DNA of 42,160 bases from Planctomycetaceae bacterium (GCA_027483065.1 JAIXVI010000198.1:1-42160); one strand, 5' to 3'. Positions 1 to 9,021 are shown, counted from the first letter of the stretch. Numbers and translations are program-made. Notes: generated by a model from the sequence alone, not told the origin.

Positions 1-450
1 GCGCCCCGAAACGACGCGATCCCCGCCAGAGCGAGCAAGTTGCGAAGCAGGTTGCGAGCGCTCAAAAACGAAAGACCCCCGACCGAAGTCGGGGGCGGAG
101 AAAGGGAAAAGGGCTTGTTAGGAGGAGTCTTGCGACTCGACTCAGCAACAATGTGCACCCAATCCGAGAGAGTGCAAATCCCTGTGGTAATTTTTCTTGG
201 AATTCCCCAATCAACCTGCGCGAACCTCAGAAAACCACCCGCGGCGTACGCCGGGAAGCCTCGACATCCGCAACGAAACGTCCTCGCCAGGGTATCGGCT
301 CCCCCGAAACACCCGAAAGGGGACGGGGTGCCGAGCCTAACTTTCGGCTCGAGTAGACTTCGCGCTCCGACCCGGTTGTCCGGGCAGTATCTGCAATCGC
401 AAGACCGACGAATGAAGGATCTCATGCTCGATCCCGTCCGATTTCCACCT
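1..450. other. Non-coding, hairpin-rich left edge
   Basis: I see no convincing gene here. The plus-strand open frame from 40 runs through it into the DUF1573 gene, but its first 137 residues look like chance coding. The stretch holds several short perfect hairpins: CCCCCGAC/GTCGGGGG at 76-95, GAGTC-TTGC-GACTC near 125-138, the palindrome GGCGTACGCC near 243-252, CGAGCC/GGCTCG near 333-350 and CCCGG-TTGT-CCGGG near 371-384. Read on the minus strand, the hairpin at 76-95 is followed by a T-rich tract, so a minus-strand transcript may end there. At the very edge, a minus-strand TTG at 63-65 opens a hydrophobic reading (RNLLRNLLALAG), which could be the start of a gene outside the window; this is weak. 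I could not match the region to tmRNA, RNase P, SRP or a riboswitch. Confidence 0.4.
66..95 (-). terminator. Possible intrinsic terminator, minus strand
   Basis: A perfect 8-bp stem CCCCCGAC-CGAA-GTCGGGGG is followed, on the minus strand, by TCTTTCGTTTTT. No minus-strand gene lies directly upstream (the first is at 1781), so it may end a non-coding RNA from the 100-410 stretch. Confidence 0.5.
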
Positions 451-1656
451 ATGGCACTTCCCAAGATTCAATGCACCAAGGGGCTCTTGTCCGCGCTGAC
501 CGCGGCGGTCTGCATCCTCTCGAGCCCCGGATGCGATCAAGGCAATTCCGCACCGCCGCAAGCCGCGCAGACTGCAGCATCGAACGTCGCTGCGACGCCT
601 ACACCCGCTGCTCCGGCGGAATCTTCAAGCCCGGCTTCCGCCTCGTCTCAGCCCGCCGTTGCGGCGCAAACGACGGCCTCAGCGCAGGACTCCGCGGATG
701 CGGAACCGGTTGATGGTCCGCCGCCTCTGCGCCTCGAGCCGGCGGTTCTCGACTTTGGCATCATCGCCCCGGGCAAGCAAGCTGAGGGCGTTTGCAAACT
801 GATCAACACAGGTACGAAGGAACTTGAGGTGTTGACGGTGCAGCCAGGCTGCAAGTGCACGGCGATCACCGACATCGCGGGACAGAAGATTCCGGTGGGT
901 GGATCGATCGATCTCAAGGCCGCGATGACCGCACAGTCTGCGCCTGGAACGAAGCGCGCCGACATCAAGATTCTGATCGATGGCTACACGGAAGTTGTGA
1001 CGCTCGGCCTCGTGAACGAAGTCTCGCTTCCAATTCGCGTGAGCCCTGCCTACCTCAACGCAGTGAAAGGTCAGCCGCAGTCGGGCCGAATTGTGGTCGA
1101 GTCGATCGACAAGCAACCCTTCCGCATCTGCTCGATCGGTGGAAAGGCGCCCAACCTCGTCGGCTTCGACGCAGCAAATGACGAGCCGCGCAGTCAGTAC
1201 CTCGTCGATTGGGACTTTGCTCGTGACTTTCCCGAGGGAGTGGCCCCGCGATACTGGATCATCGAAACCGACCGTGCCGATTGCCCGTTGGTCGACGTTT
1301 TCGTACGGCATGAGTCGAGCCTCCCACGGCCCGCACTGAAGTTGACCGACTATCGCCACACCTTTGGTCGTCTTGAGGAGGGCGCTTCGTACGAGTTCAC
1401 TGTCGACGTCTCGGATCTTCCCGAGTCCGAGCGTGTCATTACGGCTGCGAGTTCTTCGAGCGCAGCACGAGTCGAGTTGATCGGCTCAGAGCGCGAAGGA
1501 AGCATCACGCATGTGAAGCTGAAGGTAACTCCGCAGCCAGGAACCATCGGCGTCCAGTTCATTCCGTTCAATCTTTACACCAACTCAAAGCAGCAGAACG
1601 TTGCCGTCTGGGGCCAATGGGTTCCCAAGGGAACCGTTGGCTGCTTTGGACGCTGA
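451..1656 (+). CDS. DUF1573 domain lipoprotein
   Basis: This is a secreted or periplasmic protein of about 401 aa. The open frame begins at 40, but I place the start at ATG 451 because it gives a normal signal peptide: a lysine-containing start, a hydrophobic stretch (LLSALTAAVCIL) and a lipobox-like SSPGC. ATG 412 and ATG 424 are alternatives; no clear Shine-Dalgarno decides. A low-complexity Ala/Pro/Ser/Thr linker follows. Then comes a DUF1573-type Ig-like domain: LDFGIIAPGK, then LINTGTKELEVLTVQPGCKCTA, the usual N-x-G and Cys-x-Cys region of that family. The C-terminal half looks like further beta-sandwich but I cannot name it. DUF1573 proteins are common in planctomycetes and Bacteroidetes and their role is unknown. 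A strong terminator follows at 1699. Confidence 0.85.
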   Translation: MALPKIQCTKGLLSALTAAVCILSSPGCDQGNSAPPQAAQTAASNVAATPTPAAPAESSSPASASSQPAVAAQTTASAQDSADAEPVDGPPPLRLEPAVLDFGIIAPGKQAEGVCKLINTGTKELEVLTVQPGCKCTAITDIAGQKIPVGGSIDLKAAMTAQSAPGTKRADIKILIDGYTEVVTLGLVNEVSLPIRVSPAYLNAVKGQPQSGRIVVESIDKQPFRICSIGGKAPNLVGFDAANDEPRSQYLVDWDFARDFPEGVAPRYWIIETDRADCPLVDVFVRHESSLPRPALKLTDYRHTFGRLEEGASYEFTVDVSDLPESERVITAASSSSAARVELIGSEREGSITHVKLKVTPQPGTIGVQFIPFNLYTNSKQQNVAVWGQWVPKGTVGCFGR

Positions 1657-1698
1657 GTTCGCGCGGGCAGTTGATCCATTCCATCAGGTCGAATCTCT

Positions 1699-1735
1699 CA
1701 CACACGCGATGCCACGGCATCGCGTGTGTGTTTTT
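1699..1735 (+). terminator. Intrinsic terminator of the DUF1573 gene
   Basis: A perfect 14-bp stem CACACACGCGATGC / GCATCGCGTGTGTG with a CACG loop is followed by TTTTT. It lies about 40 bp after the stop codon. The T tract is only on the plus strand, so it serves the DUF1573 gene rather than the convergent transporter. Confidence 0.92.
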
Positions 1736-1780
1736 GGTCGATGTCGGCACTCTCAGAGTCCCCGCCGATGCCAACGCAGC

Positions 1781-2593
1781 TCACTGCAGGCCCGTCAACA
1801 CCATACGAATACCGACATAGGCGAGCAGCACAGAGAGGATGCTCCGAATGAGGGTCGTTGGAAGACGGTAAACCATTACAGCACCAAGCGTCGCACCGAT
1901 CATGGCCGACGGGGCGAGGATCGCGGCAAGCCAGAGCGAATCGGACAACGTGGCGTTTGTGGCACCACTTTGTCCGAGGTTCATCAGGCTCGCGTTTTTG
2001 GCAATGGCGCCGATGACGCACGCCGCGATCATGACGCACGCCGAAGAAGCGACCGCTTGGCGGAGCGGGATCTTTCCGAACTTGCGGAGGATCGGGACCA
2101 TGATCGCGCCACCGCCGATTCCAAGTAGTCCGGAGAGGAAGCCCCCAATCGCGCCTGTCGCGAGGGCAAGACCCCATCGGGTCGCGCCAATGGGTGACTC
2201 CGGTGCGTCGGGCTTTCGTCGAAGCAATCCAACGATCTCGGATGTCGACGCGTAGCACAGGAACGCGCCGAACACGATGTAAAGCCACGCGGCATCGATG
2301 ACGTTGCTGGTGAAGACGCCGAGCAGCGCCATCACTGCAGCTGTTGCGGCCATCACCGGAACGACATCGCGGCGAATGGTGCCTCTGCCGCGATGCTTGC
2401 GGGTCGCCGCACTCGCAACGAACACATTCGCAATCAATGCGGAGGCTTGGTAGAGGTGGTAGTTGGGTCCGAGTAGGAGTGTGATCGTTGGAATAATGAA
2501 CACCGACCCGCCGAGACCAAGGAGTCCGCCGAGAGTTCCACCGGTGAGTGCGATGGCCGCCACGAGGGCAATCTGGATAGGTGTCCACTCCAC
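1781..2593 (-). CDS. TauE/SafE family membrane exporter (DUF81)
   Basis: This inner-membrane protein of 270 aa fits the TauE/SafE (DUF81) family, whose members are proposed to export sulfite, sulfoacetate or other organosulfur anions; the substrate here cannot be told. It has the family's two-fold repeat: each half opens with a Gly-rich motif, GGTLGGLLGLGGSVFIIP near residue 18 and GGFLSGLLGIGGGAIMVP near residue 150. About eight hydrophobic segments are visible. Length is normal for the family (240-300 aa). It stands alone and runs convergent with the DUF1573 gene. No sulfur-metabolism gene is adjacent, so context does not help with substrate. Confidence 0.93.
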   Translation of the reverse strand: MEWTPIQIALVAAIALTGGTLGGLLGLGGSVFIIPTITLLLGPNYHLYQASALIANVFVASAATRKHRGRGTIRRDVVPVMAATAAVMALLGVFTSNVIDAAWLYIVFGAFLCYASTSEIVGLLRRKPDAPESPIGATRWGLALATGAIGGFLSGLLGIGGGAIMVPILRKFGKIPLRQAVASSACVMIAACVIGAIAKNASLMNLGQSGATNATLSDSLWLAAILAPSAMIGATLGAVMVYRLPTTLIRSILSVLLAYVGIRMVLTGLQ

Positions 2594-2921
2594 AGACGGT
2601 CAACCTAGCATCCCGACGAGGTGGATGGGGCGTTGAAGGCAATACCGGGCTGAATCGAAGCAGCGCACTTTCTGCGGAATTGATCTTTCTTCTTGGCTTC
2701 ATCACGCTGTTCACAGGCAATCTGGGAATCAGATCGTGACACCGCGCGTCGTCGGGATACGCTCCGAGGCCTGCGGGCAACGGCTCGGGAGCGGCGTTCC
2801 ATGCGTGCGTCCGAAGACTTCGCCACCGCACACTTTGTGGAAGCGCAAAGCTTTCTGGCTTTGCGTGATCCAAGTCAAACCGCGCATGCTTTCGTGGCAA
2901 TCTCAGTCGACCTGATCCTGC
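2594..2921. other. Intergenic region, divergent promoters
   Basis: This 328-bp gap lies between two divergent genes and should carry both promoters. A short hairpin CGCAAAGC-TTTCTG-GCTTTGCG sits at 2844-2865 with no T tract. An 80-aa plus-strand ORF (2693-2935) is Arg-rich, has no recognisable motif and overlaps the next start, so I do not call it a gene. Confidence 0.45.
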
Positions 2922-3863
2922 ATGCATCCAAGTAAGCAACACGCTTCCCCATCGATCGTTCAACGCGAGCGGCCTCATGCGTCGTTGCGCGCGGGTGCTG
3001 TTGGAGTGTTTGTCTCCGCGATACTCGTTGGACTTGGTGTGGCGACAGGACGCGTGGCCGAGAGTTCGGTGGAACAAGAATCCACGGTTGAAAGTGCGCA
3101 CGAGGACACGATCGAAGTGCGCGCGTTGAACGGGGCAGGAGCGAGGAACTCTCGCGCCGCCGCATCGAATCGGCACATGCATCAAGCGGTTGGAGCGCGG
3201 GAGTTTTTCGGCGCGAATGCTCCGCTGGGTTACGCGATTGCTCGTGGTGCGCACTCGTCGCAGTTGACGCGTCAAAGCATCGAGCACCACTCGGTTGTTC
3301 GCTGGTGCAGCGAACTCGCGCAAGAAATCGTCCAGTACTGGAGCACGACAGCAGCGGATGGCACACGTGAGGACGTGCGAGCTATCGCAACGCGAGAAGC
3401 GCCCTCCATCGCTGACAAGCAGATCTACGCAGATGGTGGCCAATCGATGGCGATCGCTGCGCTTCGCTCGTTCGATGCGCGACCAGTTCGTGCCGTGCGG
3501 ATAGTGCGTATGGTGGTGACGGCCTACAGCCCTGATGAACGAAGTTGTGGAACGAGTGCGGATGGAATCACCGCGAGTGGCTACTCCGTGCAGGTGAACG
3601 GTGGATGCCTCGTCGCGGCAGATCCGAAAGTGCTCCCGCTCGGTTCGTTGGTGAGCGTTCCGGGGTACGACGGCGGCGCAGTGGTGCCAGTGCTCGATAC
3701 GGGTGGAGCGATCAAAGGCAATCGGCTGGATGTGCTCTTCCCGACGCATGAGGCGGCGATGCGCTGGGGGCGTCGCACGCTCGACATCACGATCTGGGAG
3801 TACGACGACGGTCGTCCGAATGGGTTCAAGCGCGTGCGTCGTGCGCCTCGCGAAGGTGCGTGA
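2922..3863 (+). CDS. 3D domain-containing secreted protein
   Basis: This 313-aa protein has an N-terminal hydrophobic segment (VGVFVSAILVGLGVATG, about residues 27-43), which acts as a signal anchor or signal peptide. A variable linker of about 150 residues follows. The C-terminal third is a 3D domain (named for three conserved Asp), related to the catalytic core of MltA lytic transglycosylases: VTAYSP near the start, LPLGSLVSVPGY, then LDTGGAIKGNRLDVLF, where the Asp residues are visible. The 3D fold is linked to cell-wall (peptidoglycan) processing, and the protein is likely periplasmic. MltA itself has an extra domain that is absent here, so enzymatic activity is inferred only. The start at ATG 2922 is the best fit to the signal segment but has no strong ribosome-binding site. 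Confidence 0.85.
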   Translation: MHPSKQHASPSIVQRERPHASLRAGAVGVFVSAILVGLGVATGRVAESSVEQESTVESAHEDTIEVRALNGAGARNSRAAASNRHMHQAVGAREFFGANAPLGYAIARGAHSSQLTRQSIEHHSVVRWCSELAQEIVQYWSTTAADGTREDVRAIATREAPSIADKQIYADGGQSMAIAALRSFDARPVRAVRIVRMVVTAYSPDERSCGTSADGITASGYSVQVNGGCLVAADPKVLPLGSLVSVPGYDGGAVVPVLDTGGAIKGNRLDVLFPTHEAAMRWGRRTLDITIWEYDDGRPNGFKRVRRAPREGA

Positions 3864-4141
3864 CGACTCGCTTCTGCGGAAGCTCGGCGCGAAGCGACGT
3901 TGGCTCCAATCAACGCCACGGTGGCTGCGATCGCGAGCCAATGGAATGACGCGCGTACGACCGTGGCGATCGATGGTGTTCCGGACGATCGATCCAACAA
4001 CCGAGCCAATGACCCAAGCGAATGCCTGCGCGACAACTCGCGCAACGGTCAACGCGACGGTCTGCGCAATAGTTCGCGCAAGAACCGTTCCAACGCATCG
4101 CTGCACAACCCGGGTAGCGGGAGTGAGGGCGGGGGCGCGCC
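3864..4141. other. Intergenic region with short imperfect repeats
   Basis: This 278-bp gap lies between convergent genes. The stretch 4021-4090 is made of short imperfect repeats (variants of CGCGCAACGGTCAACGCGACGG). On the minus strand a GTG at 4145 overlaps the comM stop as GTGA and opens a frame whose first 50 residues are hydrophobic (e.g. IAQTVALTVARVVAQAFAWV). That frame stays open for 815 codons through two real antisense genes, so its openness is not evidence of coding. I see no clear terminator. Confidence 0.35.
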
Positions 4142-5737
4142 TCACGCGAAGGCCCCTCCCGCGGCAAGGGCCGTTGTCGCCTGTGCACCCTTCATTCGAT
4201 CGAGAACGCGATAGTGGATCGCTTCTGCGACGTGCGACTCGCTGACACGTTCACATGCATCGATATCCGCAATGGTGCGCGCGACGCGCCGGATGCGGTC
4301 GTATGCGCGTGCGGAGAGTCCAAGGTCGCGCATCGCCCCCTCAAGAAGACGCTGCGCTGGGCCCTCAAGGACACAGTGACGGTCGAGTTCGCGTCCCCCG
4401 AGGCGAGCGTTCGGTCGATCGCGCCCTTGACGAACTTCCATACGACCGCGCGCTTCAAGCACCTTCGTACGCAGTTCCGCCGTGGACGCTCCTGCGCGCG
4501 CCGATTGCAGACTCGCGAACGGCACCGCACGAACTTCGACGTGAAGATCGATGCGATCGAGGAGTGGTCCCGACAAACGGCCGATGTACTTCTCTTGTGC
4601 ACGTCGCTCGGAGAGGCTCGCGGCAAATCCACCAGCGTGTGATGGGTTCATCGCAGCGACCAACATCGTGCGTGCTGGAAACTTCATCGTGCCCTGCGCA
4701 CGAGCAATCGTGACGAAACCGTCTTCGAGCGGTTCACGGAGCGACTCGAGCGCCACGCGCGGATACTCGGGCAGTTCGTCGAGGAAAAGCACACCGTGGT
4801 GCGCGAGGCTCACCTCGCCAGGCCGTGGTACAGAGCCGCCACCGACGATCGCCGCAGAGCTCGCCGTGTGATGTGGTGCGCGAAACGGTCGCTCGCGAAT
4901 GAGCCCAGAGCCGCGCGGCACAGCGCCAACCGATGAGTAAATGCGTGTGACTTCGAGGGCCTCGTCTGGCGAGAGTGGGGGCAGAATCGCCGGCAGTGCG
5001 CGCGCCATCATGGTCTTGCCGCTTCCAGCAGGACCGATCAGAAGCACGTTGTGTCCGCCGGCAGCTGCAAGCGCGAGCGCCCGTTTCGCCGCCTCTTGGC
5101 CGCGTACTTCAGCGAAGTCGAGCGCGGCGCCGAACGGCGGCGGGCATTCGGTCGGAGGCTTCTCGCGCGGAAGGTCGTAGAGCCCATTGACGAACCCAAG
5201 TGCCTCACCGAGATCACCAACCCCATAGACCTCAAGTCCCTCGACTGCAGCGGCTTCGGGCGCATTCTCAAGCGGAACGATGACGCCTCTCAATCCTTGC
5301 GCACGCGCGAAGGCCGCGAAACTTGTGGCTCCGCGAATCGGTCGCAGGGCGCCATCGAGTGCAAGTTCGCCTGCGAGCCCAAACTTCGCGAGCAACGGAT
5401 CGGCGCGCTCGCCGATGACACCGAGCATGCGAAGAAGTGCGATGGCGATCGGAAGGTCGTACACCGGCCCTTCTTTGCGGAGATCCGCGGGCGCGAGGTT
5501 GATGGTGCATCGGCCTCGTGGAGTCGGAAGATCGAGATTGCGAAGGGCCGCACGGACGCGATGTGTTGACTCACGCACCGACGCGTCGGGAAGTCCGATG
5601 ACGGAGATTCCCGGCGTTGAGGAGCGTTCGTCGGGACCACTGGCCGTGGCACCGCCGTCCGACTGAACTTCGTCGGCTTCGATTTCGACAGGGAGGGCGT
5701 CGATCCCGCGGAGGGCAAAACTAAGAATGCGCTGCAT
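4142..5737 (-). CDS. comM: YifB/ComM family Mg-chelatase-like AAA+ ATPase
   Basis: This 531-aa protein matches the YifB/ComM family in length (about 500 aa) and domain order. The N-terminal ChlI-type domain is followed by an AAA+ core with Walker A GPAGSGKTMMARALP, Walker B VLFLDELPE and the sensor region AAMNPSHAGG. The C-terminal Mg-chelatase lid domain includes the SARAYDRIRRVARTIADI helix. ComM in naturally transformable Proteobacteria is a hexameric helicase that extends branch migration during integration of incoming single-stranded DNA. Homologues are widespread in bacteria without known competence, so transformation cannot be inferred here; no other com gene is in the window. It is monocistronic as far as visible, between convergent and codirectional neighbours. 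Confidence 0.93.
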   Translation of the reverse strand: MQRILSFALRGIDALPVEIEADEVQSDGGATASGPDERSSTPGISVIGLPDASVRESTHRVRAALRNLDLPTPRGRCTINLAPADLRKEGPVYDLPIAIALLRMLGVIGERADPLLAKFGLAGELALDGALRPIRGATSFAAFARAQGLRGVIVPLENAPEAAAVEGLEVYGVGDLGEALGFVNGLYDLPREKPPTECPPPFGAALDFAEVRGQEAAKRALALAAAGGHNVLLIGPAGSGKTMMARALPAILPPLSPDEALEVTRIYSSVGAVPRGSGLIRERPFRAPHHTASSAAIVGGGSVPRPGEVSLAHHGVLFLDELPEYPRVALESLREPLEDGFVTIARAQGTMKFPARTMLVAAMNPSHAGGFAASLSERRAQEKYIGRLSGPLLDRIDLHVEVRAVPFASLQSARAGASTAELRTKVLEARGRMEVRQGRDRPNARLGGRELDRHCVLEGPAQRLLEGAMRDLGLSARAYDRIRRVARTIADIDACERVSESHVAEAIHYRVLDRMKGAQATTALAAGGAFA

Positions 5738-5927
5738 GCACGCGGTTCTAACCCGCGTTCGTTGGCCACTCGCATTTCATGGCAAAAATACCGCAGCGAA
5801 AAATCGACGAATCTTTTTCTTCAAAAGCTCTCGGCGGAGCGCGACGGGAGAAACACCCACGCGAGGTCGAATCACGCAGTGCGCTCGACCGCGAACATCG
5901 CGCACGCTTCGATCACATCTCTCTCGC

Positions 5928-6018
5928 GCGCAGCTCGTTCACGCGCCTCACCCACGCGCCTCACCCACGCGCCTCACTCACGCGGCTCATTCACGCGGCT
6001 CACTCACGCGGCTCATTC
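5928..6018. repeat. 13-bp tandem repeat at the 3' end of putA
   Basis: Six units of 13 bp (ACGCGCCTCACCC / ACGCGGCTCATTC and mixtures) run from 5941 to 6018, with a degenerate seventh unit at 5928-5940. Units differ at only three or four positions, as in a minisatellite. The putA stop codon (TGA at 6013-6015) lies inside the last unit, so the array is the immediate 3' untranslated region of putA. A 13-bp unit would shift frame if translated, in keeping with its non-coding position. Confidence 0.9.
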
Positions 6019-9000
6019 GAGCCCAGGCGCAAATCCTCGGCGCATGGTGTTCTCGCAAACGGCGCGCGGCTCAACGAACTGCAACAGGTAGTCGCGTCCG
6101 CCGGCCTTCGAGCCGATGCCCGACATGCCGAAGCCGCCGAAGGGCTGACGCCCAACGAGCGCGCCAGTGATGCCGCGATTGAGGTAGAGATTTCCGACGC
6201 GGAACTCTCGGCGTGCGCGAGCCAAGTGCGCGGGCTTTCGGCTGTAGACGCCGCCGGTCAACTTGTACTCCGGCGTGTTCGCGATCGCGAGTGCTTCGTC
6301 GAAGTCCTTCGCATACATCACAGCGAGCACTGGTCCGAAGATTTCCTCGCGCGCAAGACGCGCGTCAGGCTTGATGCCGCTGAAAATCGAAGGACCGACG
6401 TACGGCTTGCCAACTTTCGCTTCGAGTCCCGCGGGTACTTCGAGCGTGAGTTCATGCTTGCCTTCGGTCTTTCCGATTTCGATGTACGAGCGAATCTTGC
6501 GTGCGGCCTCTTCGTCGATGACGGGGCCGATGTCGGTACCCGAGTTCATTGGATCACCAACGACGAGCGCCTTCGTTGCGCCCACGAGTCGATGAAGGAA
6601 CGGCTCATACGCGCTGCCGACAACAATCGCGCGGCTTGCTGCGGAACACTTCTGACCGCAGAAACCGAACGCGCTCTGTCGAACGCCAAGCACTGCTTCG
6701 TCAAGATCAGCAGACGTGTCGATGATGACGGCGTTCTTGCCGCCCATTTCGCAGACAACCTTCTTGACGAACTCTTGTCCCGGCGCCACGACGCCGGCTG
6801 CTTGCACGATGTCGAGACCAACGGCCTTCGAGCCTGTGAACGCAATGATCGCCACGCGCGGATCGCGGACGAGGGTCGCGCCAACGGTTTCGCCCGGGCC
6901 CGCGATGAAATGCAGCACGTCCTTCGGTGTACCTGCGCGCCAGAGAATCTCGCACATCGTGCGCGCGATCGACGGCGTTTGTTCTGCGGGCTTCACGACG
7001 ACGGTGTTGCCCGTCACGAGCGCAGCAACGGTCATGCCGCAGCAAATCGCAAGCGGGAAGTTCCACGGAGCGATGACCGCAGCAACACCGCGCGGTTGAT
7101 ACCACTGTTCGTCGAGTTCGCCGACAAACTTGCCGAGTCGCTCGGCGGCAAAGAGTTTGGCGCCTTCACGCGCGTAGTACTCGCAGAAGTCAATCGCTTC
7201 GCAGACATCCGCGTCTGCTTCGCGCCACACTTTGCCCGACTCTTTCACGATGATCGCCGACAGCTCATCGCGACGCGTGCGCATCTCGGCAGCGGCTGCG
7301 ACAAGTACCGCAGCACGTGTTGTGTATGGACTCTCTGACCACGCGGGGAACGCAGCGTGCGCAGCAGCGACCGCACGCTTCGCATCATCGGCGGCGCCGG
7401 AATTCGCAACGTTCGCGACGTTGGAACGCGTGATCGCTGCGGCGAAATTCGAGCGCGCAGACGATTCGGCGAAGTTACGCATGGGCTCCGTAAAGAACGG
7501 ACGACCATTTGAAATGCCAGCGGGCGCTGCACTCAACGCGTGACGCTCGGGTCCTTGTGCGATGCGTTCAACACCTGGATCGGTGTCAAACGCGCGATGC
7601 GGACTCGCGAGCAGTTTCTCAGCGGATGCGTTGTCTTTGAAGCCTGCTTTGAGCCACGATTCGTTCGAGCTGTTCTCGAGGAGACGACGCACGAGATACG
7701 CCATGCCCGGAATCAGTTCGCCGACGGGGCAATACTCGCGCAAGCGAAGATCGAGATCGATCGCCGCGCTCTTGAGTTGATCGCCCATGCCGTAGAGCAT
7801 TTGCAGTTCGAGTGCCGACTTTGGAAGTCCGCGCTTCTCGAGTGCTGCGAGCGTCGCTGCGATCGAGCGCGCGTTGTGACTTCCGAGCGCGAGTTTCACG
7901 CCGCCTTCGCCCTTGGTCGCGGGCGTCGATGCGACAAAAGCCGCGGCCATGCGCTCGAAGCTCGCGTCGGTGTCAACCTTGCGGCTCCACACCGGAACAG
8001 GCCAGCCTTGTTGTTCCGCGTTGATCGTTTCGTAATCCCAGTACGCGCCTTTCACGAGACGAACCGTGACTTGGCGGCCCGTGCGCTTCGACCACTCGAT
8101 GATGCGGCGCGCGTCATCGTCGCCCGAGCGCAAGTACGCCTGCATCGCCAAGCCAGCGTGGAAATCGTGCTTCTCGCAGGCACGCATGAAGAGTTCGAGC
8201 GTCAAATCCTTGAGCGCGAACTGCTCCATGTCAAAGTTGACGAAAACTCCTTTGCGCTTCGCGGTTTCGAGAATTGGGCCGAGCGCGTCGAGCAAGCCGC
8301 GGATCGAGCCTTCGGTATCGATCGGATCGACGCGCGCAGAAAGCGAGCTGATTTTGATCGAGACGTTCGTGCGCGGAATCGGCCCGAGGTGATCGCTCTC
8401 AAGACGCGGATTCGCGCCCCACGCAGCGACCGTCGAAGGAAGATTCTCGATGAGATCGAGATACTTGCGGCGATACGCTTCGGCTTCGTCATCGCTCACG
8501 CATGCTTCGCCGAGAAGATCGACGGAGAAGCAGAGCCCCGAATCCCAAATCTTCTTGAGGCTTGGAAGCGACGACGCAGCGTCGGTGCCACAGATGAACT
8601 TCGACGCCATCGACGTGATTTGCGTCGACATCGTCTTCGTCACAACGCCCTTCATCAGCACGCCCGCCTTCAACGCGGTTGCAACGAAAGGCGGCGGTGT
8701 CACGCCAGGTTGTGCGAGGTAGTCGGTGAGGTGGTCGTAGACCGCATCGTTGTCTTTGAGCGTTGGGAAGCAGTCGACGAAACGGAAGATTTGGACCTTG
8801 AAGGCCTCATCTTGCATCGCCCAATCCATCAGGCCTTCCGACCAGACGGCGAGCACGTTTGTCTTCGCGCTGCGTGCGCGTGTCAGAAAGTCGGTTCCGA
8901 TCGCGACCGTCCGCGCTTCAAGCGCTGGATCAAGAGGCGCAACGGCGCGACCTGCGGGCGACGCCGGTTGGCTAGGTGCGGGAGCGGGAGCGGACTTTTT

Positions 9001-9021
9001 CGACTTGAAAAACAGCGCCAT
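6013..9021 (-). CDS. putA: Bifunctional proline dehydrogenase / glutamate-semialdehyde dehydrogenase
   Basis: This enzyme oxidises proline to glutamate in two steps: an FAD-linked proline dehydrogenase domain (about residues 60-420) and an NAD-linked aldehyde dehydrogenase domain (about 480-990). The first domain shows SIKISSLSARVDP, VNFDMEQFALKDL and VRLVKGAYWDYE. The second shows CEMGGKNAVII, the catalytic Cys in GFCGQKCSAASR, and the C-terminal PFGGFGMSGIGSKAGG. The ORF track starts at 9099, but ATG 9021 (MALFFKSKK) is the better start and gives 1002 aa. That is the short PutA type, without the N-terminal ribbon-helix-helix DNA-binding domain of the 1320-aa enterobacterial form, so it should not act as its own repressor. 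No putP proline transporter is adjacent. Confidence 0.95.
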   Translation of the reverse strand: MALFFKSKKSAPAPAPSQPASPAGRAVAPLDPALEARTVAIGTDFLTRARSAKTNVLAVWSEGLMDWAMQDEAFKVQIFRFVDCFPTLKDNDAVYDHLTDYLAQPGVTPPPFVATALKAGVLMKGVVTKTMSTQITSMASKFICGTDAASSLPSLKKIWDSGLCFSVDLLGEACVSDDEAEAYRRKYLDLIENLPSTVAAWGANPRLESDHLGPIPRTNVSIKISSLSARVDPIDTEGSIRGLLDALGPILETAKRKGVFVNFDMEQFALKDLTLELFMRACEKHDFHAGLAMQAYLRSGDDDARRIIEWSKRTGRQVTVRLVKGAYWDYETINAEQQGWPVPVWSRKVDTDASFERMAAAFVASTPATKGEGGVKLALGSHNARSIAATLAALEKRGLPKSALELQMLYGMGDQLKSAAIDLDLRLREYCPVGELIPGMAYLVRRLLENSSNESWLKAGFKDNASAEKLLASPHRAFDTDPGVERIAQGPERHALSAAPAGISNGRPFFTEPMRNFAESSARSNFAAAITRSNVANVANSGAADDAKRAVAAAHAAFPAWSESPYTTRAAVLVAAAAEMRTRRDELSAIIVKESGKVWREADADVCEAIDFCEYYAREGAKLFAAERLGKFVGELDEQWYQPRGVAAVIAPWNFPLAICCGMTVAALVTGNTVVVKPAEQTPSIARTMCEILWRAGTPKDVLHFIAGPGETVGATLVRDPRVAIIAFTGSKAVGLDIVQAAGVVAPGQEFVKKVVCEMGGKNAVIIDTSADLDEAVLGVRQSAFGFCGQKCSAASRAIVVGSAYEPFLHRLVGATKALVVGDPMNSGTDIGPVIDEEAARKIRSYIEIGKTEGKHELTLEVPAGLEAKVGKPYVGPSIFSGIKPDARLAREEIFGPVLAVMYAKDFDEALAIANTPEYKLTGGVYSRKPAHLARARREFRVGNLYLNRGITGALVGRQPFGGFGMSGIGSKAGGRDYLLQFVEPRAVCENTMRRGFAPGLE

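Noticed and set aside
40-450. N-terminal extension of the DUF1573 ORF
   Set aside because: The 137 extra residues would put the signal peptide inside the protein, and the DNA is rich in hairpins, as for a non-coding stretch.
1698-4145. 815-aa minus-strand ORF
   Set aside because: It covers the antisense of the 3D-domain gene and another frame of the TauE gene; only its first part lies in non-coding DNA and is reported as a low-interest finding.
5928-6018. CRISPR array
   Set aside because: The 13-bp units are contiguous without spacers and no cas gene is present, so it is a simple tandem repeat.
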